DNA from: Stakelama flava
GTDB taxonomy: Bacteria; Pseudomonadota; Alphaproteobacteria; Sphingomonadales; Sphingomonadaceae
Assembly (NCBI RefSeq): GCF_019351405.1
Contig: NZ_JAHWZX010000008.1
Span: 62,001 to 126,000 of the forward strand
Direction of reading: 5' to 3'
DNA length: 64,000 bases
The position numbers and the translations under genes are program-made. The notes beneath the pieces are model-generated. The model was not told where the DNA came from, did not search any database, and worked only from the letters and a program-made list of their open reading frames with translations. Below, one piece after another: positions 43,654 through 53,704 of this stretch; the stretch's first letter is position 1; the number at the start of each line of letters is the position of its first letter.

Positions 43654-46173
43654 TCAGTAAATTCCGCCCTGCTGTTGCAGGAAGTCGCTGTCGCTTTGCG
43701 TCTCCCGCCGCTTGGGCGCTGCCTTTTTGGGCGCGGACTTTTGCTCATCCTGTCGGCGAGCGGCGCGGCGCGGCTCGTTTTCGGGCTTGAACGCTTCCCA
43801 GATCACCGACGCCAGCGGCTCGCCCGACGGCCACGCGCCAAATACCGGCTTGCCGCTCCTGCGGTCGATTCGCACCATGCGGATGCCCGCCGGCGCGCGG
43901 AACGGCACTTTTGGCAAATCCTTCAGCGCTTTTTCCAGAAACTGCTTCATCACCGGCGCCGCGATCGAACTCCCCTGTGCATAACGCCCAAGATTGGTCG
44001 GATTGTCATACCCGACATACAGCCCGCCGATCATCTGCGGTGTGCCGCCCATGAACCAGACATCGGTGGGACCGGTGGTCGTTCCGGTCTTGCCCACCAT
44101 CGGCCGGTCGAGCGAGCGAAGCCGCACGCCGGTGCCGCGCTGAATCACGCCTTCCATGATATGCACCATCTGGTACGCGGTCAGCGGATCGACAACCTGG
44201 CGCGAATGCGAAACCGGGCGTGGCATCGCCTTTCCGTTCCAGTCGGGCGCGTTGCAGCCTTCGCATGGCCGCCAGTTTTCGGGCCAGATCACCTTGCCGT
44301 GCCGGTCCTGCACATAATCGACCAATGTGGGGGTCAGCTGCCTGCCATGATTGACCAGCGTCGAATAAGCGTTGACCATCCGCATGACGGTGGTTTCGCC
44401 CGCGCCCAGCGAATAGGACAGATAGGGCGGGTATTTGTCGCGGCTGACGCCGAGGCGCTGGATGATGTCGACGACATGATCCATGCCCGTTTGCGCTGCC
44501 GCCCGCACCGTCATCAGGTTGCGCGACTGTTCGATCGCCCAGCGCAGCGTATGCGCGCCCGACCCGCCTTCATGCGCGAAGTTGCGGAAGCATTTCTGGC
44601 CCAGACGCGCGCCCTGATACACGCAAAAGGTCGTATCCTGAATCAGCGAAGCGGGCGTCATCCCCTGTTCCAGCGCGGCAGAATACACGATCGGCTTGAT
44701 CGTCGAACCCGGCTGGCGCTGCGCTTGCATCGCGCGGTTGAACGCCTGGATGCGCGAATCGAACCCGCCCTGCATCGCCATGATCCGGCCGGTACTGGGG
44801 TTTTCGACCACCATGCCGCCCGACACTTTCGGAATGCTCTGCAATTCGTAATCGCCGCCGTCCGAAGGCGACACCGCGATCACATCGCCCGTTTTGAGCG
44901 CCGAAAATGCAGCGCCCCCCTTGCCGCGCACCGGCATGGTCGCGCCCGATCGCGGCAGGGTGCCGGTCGTACCATCGATAAAGCCGAGTTCAGCGCTCGA
45001 CCCTTCGGCCGAAATAACGATCGCCGGCCGCCAGTCGCGATAGTCGAGACCGACATTGGTGCCGATCAGCGCGCCGCGCCAGTTGCCGCTCTTTATCTCC
45101 ACCTCGCGGATTGGGCCCGACCAGCCATGACCGCGATCATAGCGGACCAGTCCATCGCGAAGCGCTTCCTGCGCATATTGCTGCAGCCGGGTGTCGAGCG
45201 AGGTGCGCACCCACAATCCGCCAGCATAGACACTGTGTGGCCCGTCCTTGTCGGTTTCACCGAATTTGTCGACCAGCTGCCGCCGCACCGCTTCGATGAA
45301 ATAGCCGCCGACCTGCTTGTCGTCGTCGCTCGGTTCGACTCGGGAAATCGCGCCCAGCGGCTGCGACACCGCATTCTGATATTGCGGGCGCGTGATGAAG
45401 TCGTTCTTCAGCATCTCGCCCAGCACCCAGTTGCGCCGTTCCAGCGCGCGCTCGGTATCATGTTCCGGGTCGTAATTGGCCGGCCCCTTGGGCAGGATGG
45501 CAAGATACGCCATCTGCGCCAGCGTCAACTGGTTCAGGTCCTTGCCGAAATAGGCATGGCTGGCCGCTTCCACGCCATAGGCGTTGCGACCAAGGAATAT
45601 CTGGTTGAGGTACAGCTCCATGATCTGCTGCTTGGTCAGCGCATCCTCGATCCGCCAGGCAAGGATCGCCTCCTTGATCTTGCGGACATAACTGACTTCG
45701 TTGGTCAGCAGCAGATTCTTCGCCACTTGCTGGGTGATGGTGGAGGTGCCGCGCGGCGTGCGCCCCTGAATGGCCCCCTGCACGGCGGCGCGCACCAGAC
45801 CGGGAAAATCGACGCCGTGATGTTCGAAAAAGGTCTTGTCCTCCGCCGACATATAGGCGCGAACGAGCAGCGGCGGATATTCGTCATAGGACAGTTCGAC
45901 CCGCCGTTCGCGCGCGAAACTGTGCAGCGGTTCGCCGTTGATCGCGCGGATATTGGTCGGCAGCGGCGGTTCATAGGTTTTGAGCTGATCGACCGAAGGC
46001 AAGCCGCGCGCGAAGAGCAGCCAGAGCAGAAATGCCCCCACTCCGGCGGCCAGCGCCATCCACGCGAGCACCCTGAACCACCAGCGCGAACGTATATGCC
46101 GAACCCGCGCGCCGAATCCGCCGCCTTCGCGTTTCAGCCGGTATCTGGTCGTGGACTGGTCTGTTTCCGCCAT
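43654..46173 (-). CDS. mrcA: Penicillin-binding protein 1A, bifunctional transglycosylase/transpeptidase
   Basis: A class A PBP of 839 residues that polymerises and crosslinks peptidoglycan. One N-terminal membrane helix (about 33-55) is followed by the GT51 domain (AYMSAEDKTFFEHHGVDF with the catalytic Glu, then GTSTITQQVAKNLLL). The transpeptidase domain has GSTIKPI (SxxK nucleophile), SRN (SxN) and GKTGTT (KTG). The C-terminal tail is Lys/Arg/Ala-rich. It is downstream of the amidase gene (49-bp gap with a GGCGGT/ACCGCC stem at 46181-46205). Confidence 0.96.
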   Translation of the reverse strand: MAETDQSTTRYRLKREGGGFGARVRHIRSRWWFRVLAWMALAAGVGAFLLWLLFARGLPSVDQLKTYEPPLPTNIRAINGEPLHSFARERRVELSYDEYPPLLVRAYMSAEDKTFFEHHGVDFPGLVRAAVQGAIQGRTPRGTSTITQQVAKNLLLTNEVSYVRKIKEAILAWRIEDALTKQQIMELYLNQIFLGRNAYGVEAASHAYFGKDLNQLTLAQMAYLAILPKGPANYDPEHDTERALERRNWVLGEMLKNDFITRPQYQNAVSQPLGAISRVEPSDDDKQVGGYFIEAVRRQLVDKFGETDKDGPHSVYAGGLWVRTSLDTRLQQYAQEALRDGLVRYDRGHGWSGPIREVEIKSGNWRGALIGTNVGLDYRDWRPAIVISAEGSSAELGFIDGTTGTLPRSGATMPVRGKGGAAFSALKTGDVIAVSPSDGGDYELQSIPKVSGGMVVENPSTGRIMAMQGGFDSRIQAFNRAMQAQRQPGSTIKPIVYSAALEQGMTPASLIQDTTFCVYQGARLGQKCFRNFAHEGGSGAHTLRWAIEQSRNLMTVRAAAQTGMDHVVDIIQRLGVSRDKYPPYLSYSLGAGETTVMRMVNAYSTLVNHGRQLTPTLVDYVQDRHGKVIWPENWRPCEGCNAPDWNGKAMPRPVSHSRQVVDPLTAYQMVHIMEGVIQRGTGVRLRSLDRPMVGKTGTTTGPTDVWFMGGTPQMIGGLYVGYDNPTNLGRYAQGSSIAAPVMKQFLEKALKDLPKVPFRAPAGIRMVRIDRRSGKPVFGAWPSGEPLASVIWEAFKPENEPRRAARRQDEQKSAPKKAAPKRRETQSDSDFLQQQGGIY

Positions 46174-46222
46174 ATCGTCGGGCGGTCTAGCAGGATTTGA
46201 CCGCCTTTCCAGTCATTCGCTG

Positions 46223-47422
46223 TCACCTTTGCGCATTGGCCGGTGCCCGGTCGCCTTGCGCGGCATATTGCCGGGCGAAATGAATCCGCACCGCGCGCGC
46301 GACGCTTTGCGCGATTTTGCGGCGGCCCGCCTGCGAATCGATGAACGCCGCATCGTCGGGATTCGAGATATAGCCGGTTTCGAACAATATCGACGGCATG
46401 TCCGGCGCCTTCAACACGATCAGCGAGGCCATGCGGTGAAATCTTGTCCTGATCGGGATCAGCGGCTTCGCCTCGCGCCCCAGCAATCCGGCGAATGCCG
46501 AAGCGGTGTTCATCGTCTGGCGCTGGGCAAGGTCGATCAGGATCGACGAAATATCGGGCGCCTGCTCGTCCAGATCGATGCCGGCGATGACATCCGCCTT
46601 GTTCTCGCGCGCGGCAAGCCGGGCGGCCTCCTTGTCCGACGCAACCTCGGACAGGGTATAGGCGGTCGCGCCGCTTGCCGCCGGGTCGCCCGCGCTGTCG
46701 CAATGGATAGAGATAAACAGGTCCGCGCCCAGCCGGCGGGCGATGGCATAGCGTTCCTGCAGAATCAGGAAATGATCGTCCTCGCGGGTCAGTGCGACGC
46801 GCACTCGTCCCGAATCGATTAGCGCATCCTTTATCGCTTCCGCCGTTTTTAGCGTCAGCGTCTTTTCCATAATCCCGCCCGCACCGATCGCGCCGGGATC
46901 ATGCCCGCCATGGCCGGGATCGATGACGACCAGCGGCAGCGAGGCATCGTCGCCATAAATTCGCGGCAGCGGTTCGGGCGCGGCGGCGGCGGGAACCGCC
47001 ACTTTAACGCTGTAATCATGGCCCGCCCGGTCGTCCGCGAAGCCGAATGGCGGCAGGAAGCGCATCCTGCGCTGCGCGGCGGCACGGGCAAGCCGCGAAT
47101 CGTCGATGCTCCTGACCAGCAGCGTTACCGTGGCATCGCCCTCGCCAAATCCGCGTTCGGTCACGATCGCGGGGCGGGAAAGGTCGAACACGACACGCGC
47201 CGACCCGCCCCCCGCATCGTCGCGATCCCCGCCGCGCATGAACAGCGCGCGCGCATCATCGAACCGCGGATCAAGGCGGATGACCAGCCCGTCATCGGCG
47301 ATCCGGACGCTTTGCACCACGGACACCAGCGCGGGCGTCGCGTTGAACCAGGCGGCGATCAGGGCGATCAGCAATCCCACAAACCATGCTATGCCAAGCC
47401 GACAAGCGCCCGGTCCAGCCAA
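46223..47422 (-). CDS. N-acetylmuramoyl-L-alanine amidase, Amidase_3 type
   Basis: A zinc amidase that cleaves the peptide from the glycan during cell separation. The catalytic domain has VVIDPGHGGHDPGAIG and the Glu of GIMEKTLTLKTA, the second zinc His in ISIHCDS, and the active-site Glu in LFETGYISN. An AMIN-like region precedes it. The start is uncertain. I use the TTG at 47422, which gives a signal-anchor (IAWFVGLLIALIAAW), because codons upstream to the ATGs at 47608 and 47638 (GGG, CGA, CTA, ATA) do not look coding. The product is about 399 residues. It heads a run with mrcA and prfB and is divergent from rne. Confidence 0.88.
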   Translation of the reverse strand: MAGPGACRLGIAWFVGLLIALIAAWFNATPALVSVVQSVRIADDGLVIRLDPRFDDARALFMRGGDRDDAGGGSARVVFDLSRPAIVTERGFGEGDATVTLLVRSIDDSRLARAAAQRRMRFLPPFGFADDRAGHDYSVKVAVPAAAAPEPLPRIYGDDASLPLVVIDPGHGGHDPGAIGAGGIMEKTLTLKTAEAIKDALIDSGRVRVALTREDDHFLILQERYAIARRLGADLFISIHCDSAGDPAASGATAYTLSEVASDKEAARLAARENKADVIAGIDLDEQAPDISSILIDLAQRQTMNTASAFAGLLGREAKPLIPIRTRFHRMASLIVLKAPDMPSILFETGYISNPDDAAFIDSQAGRRKIAQSVARAVRIHFARQYAAQGDRAPANAQR

Positions 47423-47814
47423 AAAGGCGCGGGCGCGCCGATCGACCGCGCCGGTGTTGCCGCGCCGCGCGGGCGGTGCTAGGCGTTGGTCCAACCGGCT
47501 TGGGAAAAACCCGTATATGCTTTTCCCGAAAATCCCGCCGGTCCCGTTTCGCCGCGGCGCCGCCCCATTTCGGGCCAGGGCCGTGGCAAAGTCAGGTTGA
47601 CGCTGCATGAGGCAAGTTCCGTTCCATCCGCAACGCACCGCCCTTTCGGGCAGGCGCGCGGGCGCGGAAGCGCCGGACCACGGGTCCGGCCGTGCCCTGG
47701 CAGCAACAGCATTTCAAACAACCCGCGGACGCCACGCCATCGTATCGGCCGGGCTCCGCCTACCCAATTTCGCGCCGAACCCGCTTATGCGACGGCGCGA
47801 CCGGAGAATTACAA
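47423..47814 (+). promoter_or_regulatory. Divergent region: probable structured leader of rne
   Basis: About 390 bp without a convincing gene. It contains a perfect 8-bp stem GCCGGACC-ACG-GGTCCGGC (47672-47690) 125 bp before the rne ATG, and GGGAAAA/TTTTCCC (47503-47527). In other proteobacteria RNase E controls its own mRNA through hairpins in a long leader; a similar role here is inference. Codon bias on both strands is poor, so I treat it as noncoding. Confidence 0.45.
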
Positions 47815-50442
47815 ATGACCATGCGTATGCTGATCGACGCCCGCCACCGGGAGGAAACCCGGGTGGCCGTCGTCAAGGGAAACCGGATCGAGGAATTTGA
47901 TTTCGAATCCGCCGAGCGCAAGCAGCTAAAAGGCAATATCTATCTCGCCAAGGTAACCCGCGTCGAACCGTCGCTTCAGGCGGCGTTCGTCGATTATGGC
48001 GGCAATCGCCACGGCTTCCTCGCCTTCAGCGAAATCCATCCCGATTATTACCAGATTCCAAAGGAAGACCGCGACGCGCTGCTCGCCGAAGAGGCCGAGC
48101 ATGCCGCCGAGGAAGCGGCACTGCGCGCCGAGGCGGAGGCCGAGGAAGACGAAGGCGGCGATGTAGAGGTGCTTGAGCGTTCGAACGACGAGGACGATTC
48201 CGACGAGGAAACGGCAAGTCGCGGGCGCAAGGGCAACAAGACCGAAAACGCGGTCGAAGCGCTTCGCCAGCGCCGGATGAGCCTGCGCAAACGCTATAAG
48301 ATTCAGGACGTGATCCGCCGCCGTCAGGTGCTGCTGGTACAGGTCGTAAAGGAAGAGCGCGGCAATAAGGGCGCGGCGCTGACCACCTATCTCAGCCTTG
48401 CCGGGCGCTATTGCGTGCTGATGCCCAATACCGCGCATGGTGGCGGGATCAGCCGCAAGATTTCGAGCGCCGCCGACCGCAAGCGCCTGAAGACCATCAT
48501 GGCCGACATGGACCTGCCGCCCAGCATGGGATGCATCGTGCGCACCGCCGGGTTGCAGCGCACCAAGACCGAGATCAAGCGCGATTTCGACTATCTCGCC
48601 CGGCTGTGGGACGGGATACGCGAGGATACGCTGAAGGCGACTGCGCCCGCGCTTGTCTATGGCGACAGCGACCTGGTGAAGCGCGCGATCCGCGACATCT
48701 ATAACCGCGATATCAGCGAAGTCATCGTCGAGGGCGAAGACGGCTATCGCGCAGCGAAGGATTTCATGAAGCTGCTGATGCCCAGCCATGCCCGGCGGGT
48801 GAAGCAATATGCCGATGCGGTGCCGCTGTTCCAACGCAGCAACGTCGAGGATCAGCTCGCGGCGATGTACAACCCCGTGGTCCAGCTGAAATCGGGCGGC
48901 TATCTGGTCATCAACCCTACCGAGGCGCTGGTGTCGATCGACATCAACTCGGGCCGGTCCACCAAAGAGCATAATATCGAACAGACCGCGACCGCGACCA
49001 ATCTGGAAGCGGCACAGGAAATCGCCCGCCAGCTTCGTCTGCGGGACATGGCCGGGCTGGTCGTCATCGACTTTATCGACATGGATCACAATTCCAACGT
49101 CCGTAAGGTCGAAAAGGCGATGAAGGAGGCGCTGAAATCGGATCGCGCGCGGATTCAGGTCGGCCGTATCTCCGCATTCGGCCTGATGGAAATGAGCCGC
49201 CAGCGGCTGCGCACCGGTGTGCTGGAAGCGTCCACCATCACCTGTCCGCATTGCGAAGGCACCGGGCTTATCCGCACGCCCAGTTCGTCGGGTCTGTCGG
49301 CACTTCGCCTGATCGAGGACGAGGCGGCGCGCGGCAGCGGATCGCTGCTGACGCTGCGGTGCAGCCAGGAAGCGGCGTTCTACGTCCTCAACAAGAAGCG
49401 TGCCGATATCGCCGAGATCGAGGACCGCTATGGCGTCAGCGTCGAAATCACCTCGGACGGGGACATGGAAGGTGCGCGCATGTCGGTTGAGGCATCCGGT
49501 CCGCCGCCCGCCTATGCGCCGCGGTTCGACGCGATCGTCGAGGAGCAGGACGAGGATCTTTCCGAAGAAGCCGAAGACGGTTTCGAGGAGGAAGAGGCCG
49601 AAAGCGATAGCCGCGACGAAGGCGATGAAAATGACGGCGAGGGGCGCCGCAACAAGCGTCGCCGCCGCCGGCGGGGCCGCCGGGGTCGCGGTCGCGACGA
49701 ACAGGGCGAGGCGCAGGGCGACGATTCGTCCGACGATGAGGGCGAAGAGGCGGACAGCGAAGCCTCTGACGACAGCGGCGAGACCGGCAGCGATCGCGAG
49801 GAAGACGGCGATAAACGCCGCCGTCGCCGTCGAGGCAAGCGCGGTGGCCGCCGCAAATCGGGCGAAAATCGCGGCGATGAGGGCGAGGCTCAGCCAGCTG
49901 ATCGTACCGAAAGCGATGCAGTTGAAATAGAAGCGCCGACGCCGGTCGAGGCGGAAGCAACGCCCGAACCCGCCCCCGAAGCGGAGGCGAAGCCCAAACG
50001 CGCCCGCCGCCGTCCCAAGGCGCGCGATGACGACGAGGGCGCGGCTGCCGCCGAACCGGCAAAGGTTGCGGATGCGGCGGAGACCCCGGCCGAAAAGCCG
50101 AAGCCCAAGCGCACCCGCCGTAAAAAGACCGAGAGCGAGGCGGCTCCCGCCGAAGCCGCGATGTCCCCCGCTGCCGCTGACGAAACGGCCGAAAAGCCCA
50201 AACCGAAGCGCACGCGTCGTAAGAAGACGGAAACCGCCAAACCTGTCGCGGACGCTGCCGAGGCGAGCAGGCCCGACACCGGCGAACAGGATCTGGAACC
50301 TGCCGCGCTGACCGGCCCTGTCGAAACAACCGCGACCGATGGCGCCGTTCCCGCCGATGCGGCCGCCGCCGGTGGCCAGGATGCGGAAAGCGAAGACCGC
50401 ACGCCGCGTCGCGGCTGGTGGCAGCGCACGTTCGGCGCGTGA
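47815..50442 (+). CDS. rne: Ribonuclease E
   Basis: The main mRNA-decay and RNA-processing endonuclease, 875 residues from the ATG at 47815 (GGAG upstream). The S1 domain (IYLAKVTRVEPSLQAAFVDYGG) is split by an acidic insert (about residues 90-150, rich in Glu/Asp) typical of alphaproteobacterial enzymes. Catalytic-core landmarks are LVVIDFIDM and the Zn-link TCPHCEGTG that joins protomers. The C-terminal third is low-complexity: an Arg-rich RNA-binding block (KRRRRRRGRRGRGRD), acidic runs, and two KPKRTRRKKTE repeats, the kind of scaffold that holds degradosome partners. Confidence 0.96.
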   Translation: MTMRMLIDARHREETRVAVVKGNRIEEFDFESAERKQLKGNIYLAKVTRVEPSLQAAFVDYGGNRHGFLAFSEIHPDYYQIPKEDRDALLAEEAEHAAEEAALRAEAEAEEDEGGDVEVLERSNDEDDSDEETASRGRKGNKTENAVEALRQRRMSLRKRYKIQDVIRRRQVLLVQVVKEERGNKGAALTTYLSLAGRYCVLMPNTAHGGGISRKISSAADRKRLKTIMADMDLPPSMGCIVRTAGLQRTKTEIKRDFDYLARLWDGIREDTLKATAPALVYGDSDLVKRAIRDIYNRDISEVIVEGEDGYRAAKDFMKLLMPSHARRVKQYADAVPLFQRSNVEDQLAAMYNPVVQLKSGGYLVINPTEALVSIDINSGRSTKEHNIEQTATATNLEAAQEIARQLRLRDMAGLVVIDFIDMDHNSNVRKVEKAMKEALKSDRARIQVGRISAFGLMEMSRQRLRTGVLEASTITCPHCEGTGLIRTPSSSGLSALRLIEDEAARGSGSLLTLRCSQEAAFYVLNKKRADIAEIEDRYGVSVEITSDGDMEGARMSVEASGPPPAYAPRFDAIVEEQDEDLSEEAEDGFEEEEAESDSRDEGDENDGEGRRNKRRRRRRGRRGRGRDEQGEAQGDDSSDDEGEEADSEASDDSGETGSDREEDGDKRRRRRRGKRGGRRKSGENRGDEGEAQPADRTESDAVEIEAPTPVEAEATPEPAPEAEAKPKRARRRPKARDDDEGAAAAEPAKVADAAETPAEKPKPKRTRRKKTESEAAPAEAAMSPAAADETAEKPKPKRTRRKKTETAKPVADAAEASRPDTGEQDLEPAALTGPVETTATDGAVPADAAAAGGQDAESEDRTPRRGWWQRTFGA

Positions 50443-50449
50443 TCGCACT

Positions 50450-50480
50450 CGCCCGCCCCGGCAGCACGCTGGGGCGGGCG
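50450..50480 (+). terminator. Strong GC hairpin after rne
   Basis: CGCCCGCCCC pairs perfectly with GGGGCGGGCG around an 11-base loop, beginning 7 bp after the rne stop codon. There is no T-tract, but the stem is the obvious end of the rne transcript before the M48 protease gene. Confidence 0.7.
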
Positions 50481-50578
50481 CCCTGCATTTCGTCATCGCA
50501 AGTTCAGGTCGCGCCTGCCATATTGGCATCCTTCGTCCGCAACTTCGTCGTTGCGAATCAAGGGGAACGGCCGCAACC

Positions 50579-51934
50579 ATGACCATATTCAGGCGCGTCG
50601 TCGCGATCATGGCCTTTGCCTGCCTGTTCGCGGTTCAGCCGGTTCGCGCGCAAACGATCCTGCGCGATGCCGAAACCGAAGCGCTGTTCGCCGACATGAC
50701 CCGGCCGATCATCGAGGCGGCGGGCCTTTCCCCCAAAAACGTTCAGGTCGTCGTCCTGCAGGATCCGGAGATCAACGCCTTCGTCGCTGGCGGGCAGATC
50801 GTCTATATCAATTCGGGCCTGATCGAGGCAGCGCAAAACGCGAATGAGGTTCAGGGCGTGTTCGCCCACGAACTGGGCCATGTCGTCGGCGGTCACGCCC
50901 CGCTTTCCGGACGCATGGGAAAAAGCGCCACCGGAATCACGATCGCCAGCCTGTTACTGGGCGCGGTCGCCGCCGCCGCCGGATCGGGCGATGCCGCGAT
51001 GGGCGCGATCATGGCGGGACAGCGCGCCGCGGTCGGCAGCTATCTGGCCTATAGCCGCACACAGGAAGCATCGGCCGATGCCGCTGGCGCCAGTTTCCTG
51101 AACAAGGCGAAGGTCAGCGGCAAGGGTATGCTCGACTTTTTCAAAACGCTGCAAAATCAGGAATATCGCTATGCGGTTCCGCAGGATGAGGAATCGTCGT
51201 TCAATCGCAGCCATCCCCTGACCGCCGATCGCATCGCCGCGCTGACCCAGACGCTGCAAAGCTCCCCCGCCTGGGGCACGCCGGTCGATCCCGATCTGGA
51301 AAAGCGGTTCGAGCGCGTAAAGGCAAAACTGGCCGGCTATGTCGAACCATTCAATGCGGTTATGCGTGACTATCCGCCGAGCGATCCGTCGCTTACCGCC
51401 CATTATGCCCGCGCCTATGCCTATCACCGCGCCGGATATCCTGCGAAAGCCGATGCGGAGGCAGCCGCGCTGGTGATGAGCGAACCGGACAATCCCTATT
51501 TTCTGGAAGTGCAGGGCCAGATATTGATGGAGGCGGGAAATCCGCAAGGCGCACTCGATCCGCTGCGCAAAGCGGTACGCCTGTCCGACAATTCGCCGCT
51601 GATCGCCACCACGTTCGGCCATGCGCTGGTCGCGACCGACGACCCCGCCAATCTGGACGAGGCGGAAGCGGTGCTTCGCCAGGCCGTCGGGCGTGATGAC
51701 AGCAATCCCTTCGCCTGGGTTCAGCTTGGCACGGTGTACGAACGACGCGGCGACATCCCCCATGCGGCGCTGGCCAAGGCGGAACTGTCCAACCTGACCG
51801 GCGACACGCAAATGGCGCTGGTCAGCGCCAAGCGCGCGATGCAGGGGCTGCCCGAAGACAGCGCCGACTGGCTTCGCGCGCAGGACATTTCGATGGTTTC
51901 GCAAAACGAACTCGACGACAAGAAAAGGCATTAG
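50579..51934 (+). CDS. Periplasmic M48 metalloprotease with TPR-like repeats (BepA-like)
   Basis: A 451-residue exported zinc protease. The signal peptide MTIFRRVVAIMAFACLFAVQPVRAQ is followed by the M48 domain with H97-E98-xx-H101 in FAHELGHVVGGH and the third-ligand region QEASADAAGASFL. The C-terminal half is helical repeats (YARAYAYHRAGYPAKADAEA, then ADPLRKAVRLS-like units). E. coli BepA has this layout and checks outer-membrane protein assembly, so a similar role is likely. A DsbA-like gene follows 11 bp later, suggesting a shared envelope-quality transcript. Confidence 0.9.
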   Translation: MTIFRRVVAIMAFACLFAVQPVRAQTILRDAETEALFADMTRPIIEAAGLSPKNVQVVVLQDPEINAFVAGGQIVYINSGLIEAAQNANEVQGVFAHELGHVVGGHAPLSGRMGKSATGITIASLLLGAVAAAAGSGDAAMGAIMAGQRAAVGSYLAYSRTQEASADAAGASFLNKAKVSGKGMLDFFKTLQNQEYRYAVPQDEESSFNRSHPLTADRIAALTQTLQSSPAWGTPVDPDLEKRFERVKAKLAGYVEPFNAVMRDYPPSDPSLTAHYARAYAYHRAGYPAKADAEAAALVMSEPDNPYFLEVQGQILMEAGNPQGALDPLRKAVRLSDNSPLIATTFGHALVATDDPANLDEAEAVLRQAVGRDDSNPFAWVQLGTVYERRGDIPHAALAKAELSNLTGDTQMALVSAKRAMQGLPEDSADWLRAQDISMVSQNELDDKKRH

Positions 51935-51945
51935 CGCAATCCTGT

Positions 51946-52689
51946 ATGACTGATTCCCCCGGTATTTCGCGTTCGCTGCTTGCCGTGTTGCTGATTCTTG
52001 CCGCGCTGCTCGGTGCGGGCGGCGCGTTGCTCGCCCAGCGTTTCGTGCCCGTACTTACCACCAATCGCGCCGCGATGGAGCACGTCGTCCACGACTATGT
52101 CATGGCGCACCCCGAAATCATTCCCGACGCGATGGATGTCCTGCGAGCGCGCGAAGCGGCGCAGGCGGTGGCGGACAATCACGATGCGATCTTCCATCCC
52201 TTTGCATCGGCCTGGCGCGGCGCGAAGAACCCGGCGGTCGATGTCGTCGTGTATATGGATTATGCCTGCGGCTTCTGCCGGGCGAGCCTTCCCGAAATCG
52301 ACAAGCTGGTTAAGGCCGAGCCCGATATCCGGATCGTGTATCGCGAACTGCCCATATTGAGCGAGGAGAGCCGCACCGCCGCGCTGTGGAGCCTGGCGGC
52401 GGCGCAGCAGGGCAAGTTCCAGACGTTCCACGACACATTGTTCGCGGCGGGCGCGCTGACCGATGCCAATGTGCAGCAGGCCGCGCAAAAGGCGGGACTG
52501 GACATGGATCGGGCGCGTACCTTCGCCGCCTCTGACGCTGCGGCGGCCGAGGTGCGCAAGAACCTATCGGTCGCGCAGCAGATCGGGGTGACGGGTACGC
52601 CCGCCTGGGTGATCGGCGACGAGGTGCTGTCGGGCGCGCAATCGTTCGACATGCTGAAGGACGCGGTGGCGCAAGCGCGCGCGGGTTGA
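51946..52689 (+). CDS. DsbA-family thioredoxin-like oxidoreductase
   Basis: A 247-residue protein anchored or exported by an N-terminal hydrophobic segment (about 10-32). The thioredoxin-fold active site is C108-G-F-C111 in YACGFCRAS and the cis-proline loop is [11 protein letters not shown]. An N-terminal helical region ([19 protein letters not shown]) resembles the oligomerisation arm of ScsC/Com1-type proteins, which act as disulfide isomerases or oxidases. It lies directly behind the M48 protease gene. Confidence 0.9.
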   Translation: MTDSPGISRSLLAVLLILAALLGAGGALLAQRFVPVLTTNRAAMEHVVHDYVMAHPEIIPDAMDVLRAREAAQAVADNHDAIFHPFASAWRGAKNPAVDVVVYMDYACGFCRASLPEIDKLVKAEPDIRIVYRELPILSEESRTAALWSLAAAQQGKFQTFHDTLFAAGALTDANVQQAAQKAGLDMDRARTFAASDAAAAEVRKNLSVAQQIGVTGTPAWVIGDEVLSGAQSFDMLKDAVAQARAG

Positions 52690-52765
52690 CGCCGTCCGCG
52701 CTTGTTCGGCGCGGCCACGCTTCCTACCTTACCGGTTCCGTTTCCTCCCGCCGGAGCGCACCCCC

Positions 52766-53704
52766 ATGGACACCATCCTTTCGCTTGCCGGTGTCGGCAA
52801 GACCTACAAATCCGGCCATCAGGCGCTGCGTTCGGTCGATCTGAACATTCGCCGTGGGGAAATTTTCGCGCTGCTCGGCCCCAATGGCGCGGGCAAGACG
52901 ACGCTGATCGGCATTGTGTGCGGCACCATTTCGCCGACCAGCGGCACGATCACCGTCGACGGGCATGACGCGGTGCGCGACTATCGCCCCGCGCGCGCAA
53001 AGCTGGGCCTCGTCCCGCAGGAACTGTCGACGGACCAGTTCACCTCCGTCCGCCATACGATGGAATTCAGCCGCGGCCTGTTCGGTCGCGCGCCCGATCG
53101 CGCCTATATCGACCAGTTGCTGAAAGACCTGGCGCTGTGGGACAAGCGCGACAACAAGCTGCGCGAACTGTCCGGCGGCATGAAGCGGCGCGTGCTGATC
53201 GGCAAGGCGCTGGCGCACGAACCCGACATCCTGTTTCTCGACGAACCCAGTGCTGGCGTCGATGTATCGCTGCGCCGCGACATGTGGCGGCTGATCGCTC
53301 GGCTGCGCGAACGCGGCACCACGATCATCCTCACCACCCATTATATCGAGGAAGCAGAGGAGATGGCCGACCGGGTGGGCGTCATATCGAAGGGCGAATT
53401 GCTGCTGGTCGAGGAAAAACAGGCATTGATGAAAAAGCTGGGCAAACGCGAAATGGACATCCTGCTGGTCGAACCGCTTGCCGCCATCCCGCCCGAACTG
53501 TCCGAATGGGATTTGTCGCTTGAGGAAGAAGGCCACAGCCTGCGCTATGCCTTTGACGCGCAGGCGGAGCATACCGGCATCCCGTCGCTGCTGCGCAAGC
53601 TTCCCGAACTGGGGATTGCGTTCAAGGATCTGGAAACGCGCAAAAGCAGCCTGGAGGATATTTTCGTCGGACTGGTGTCCGATCAGCGGGAGCAGGCGGC
53701 ATGA
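52766..53704 (+). CDS. ABC transporter ATP-binding protein, ABC-2 exporter type
   Basis: A 312-residue ATPase with Walker [10 protein letters not shown] (38-46), signature [12 protein letters not shown], Walker [13 protein letters not shown] and the switch His in ILTTHY. The C-terminal extension after about residue 220 is common in exporters of the drug/natamycin type. GGAG lies nine bases before the ATG. It overlaps the permease gene by 4 bp (ATGA), forming a two-gene exporter. Substrate unknown. Confidence 0.94.
   Translation: MDTILSLAGVGKTYKSGHQALRSVDLNIRRGEIFALLGPNGAGKTTLIGIVCGTISPTSGTITVDGHDAVRDYRPARAKLGLVPQELSTDQFTSVRHTMEFSRGLFGRAPDRAYIDQLLKDLALWDKRDNKLRELSGGMKRRVLIGKALAHEPDILFLDEPSAGVDVSLRRDMWRLIARLRERGTTIILTTHYIEEAEEMADRVGVISKGELLLVEEKQALMKKLGKREMDILLVEPLAAIPPELSEWDLSLEEEGHSLRYAFDAQAEHTGIPSLLRKLPELGIAFKDLETRKSSLEDIFVGLVSDQREQAA

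Noticed and set aside
43000..46200. A 1066-codon plus-strand open frame opposite mrcA and part of prfB
   Set aside because: The minus-strand genes have complete catalytic motifs; the opposite frame is a long antisense artefact of high GC.
47926..50610. An 894-codon minus-strand open frame opposite rne
   Set aside because: It is antisense to a certain RNase E gene and includes the mirror of its low-complexity tail.
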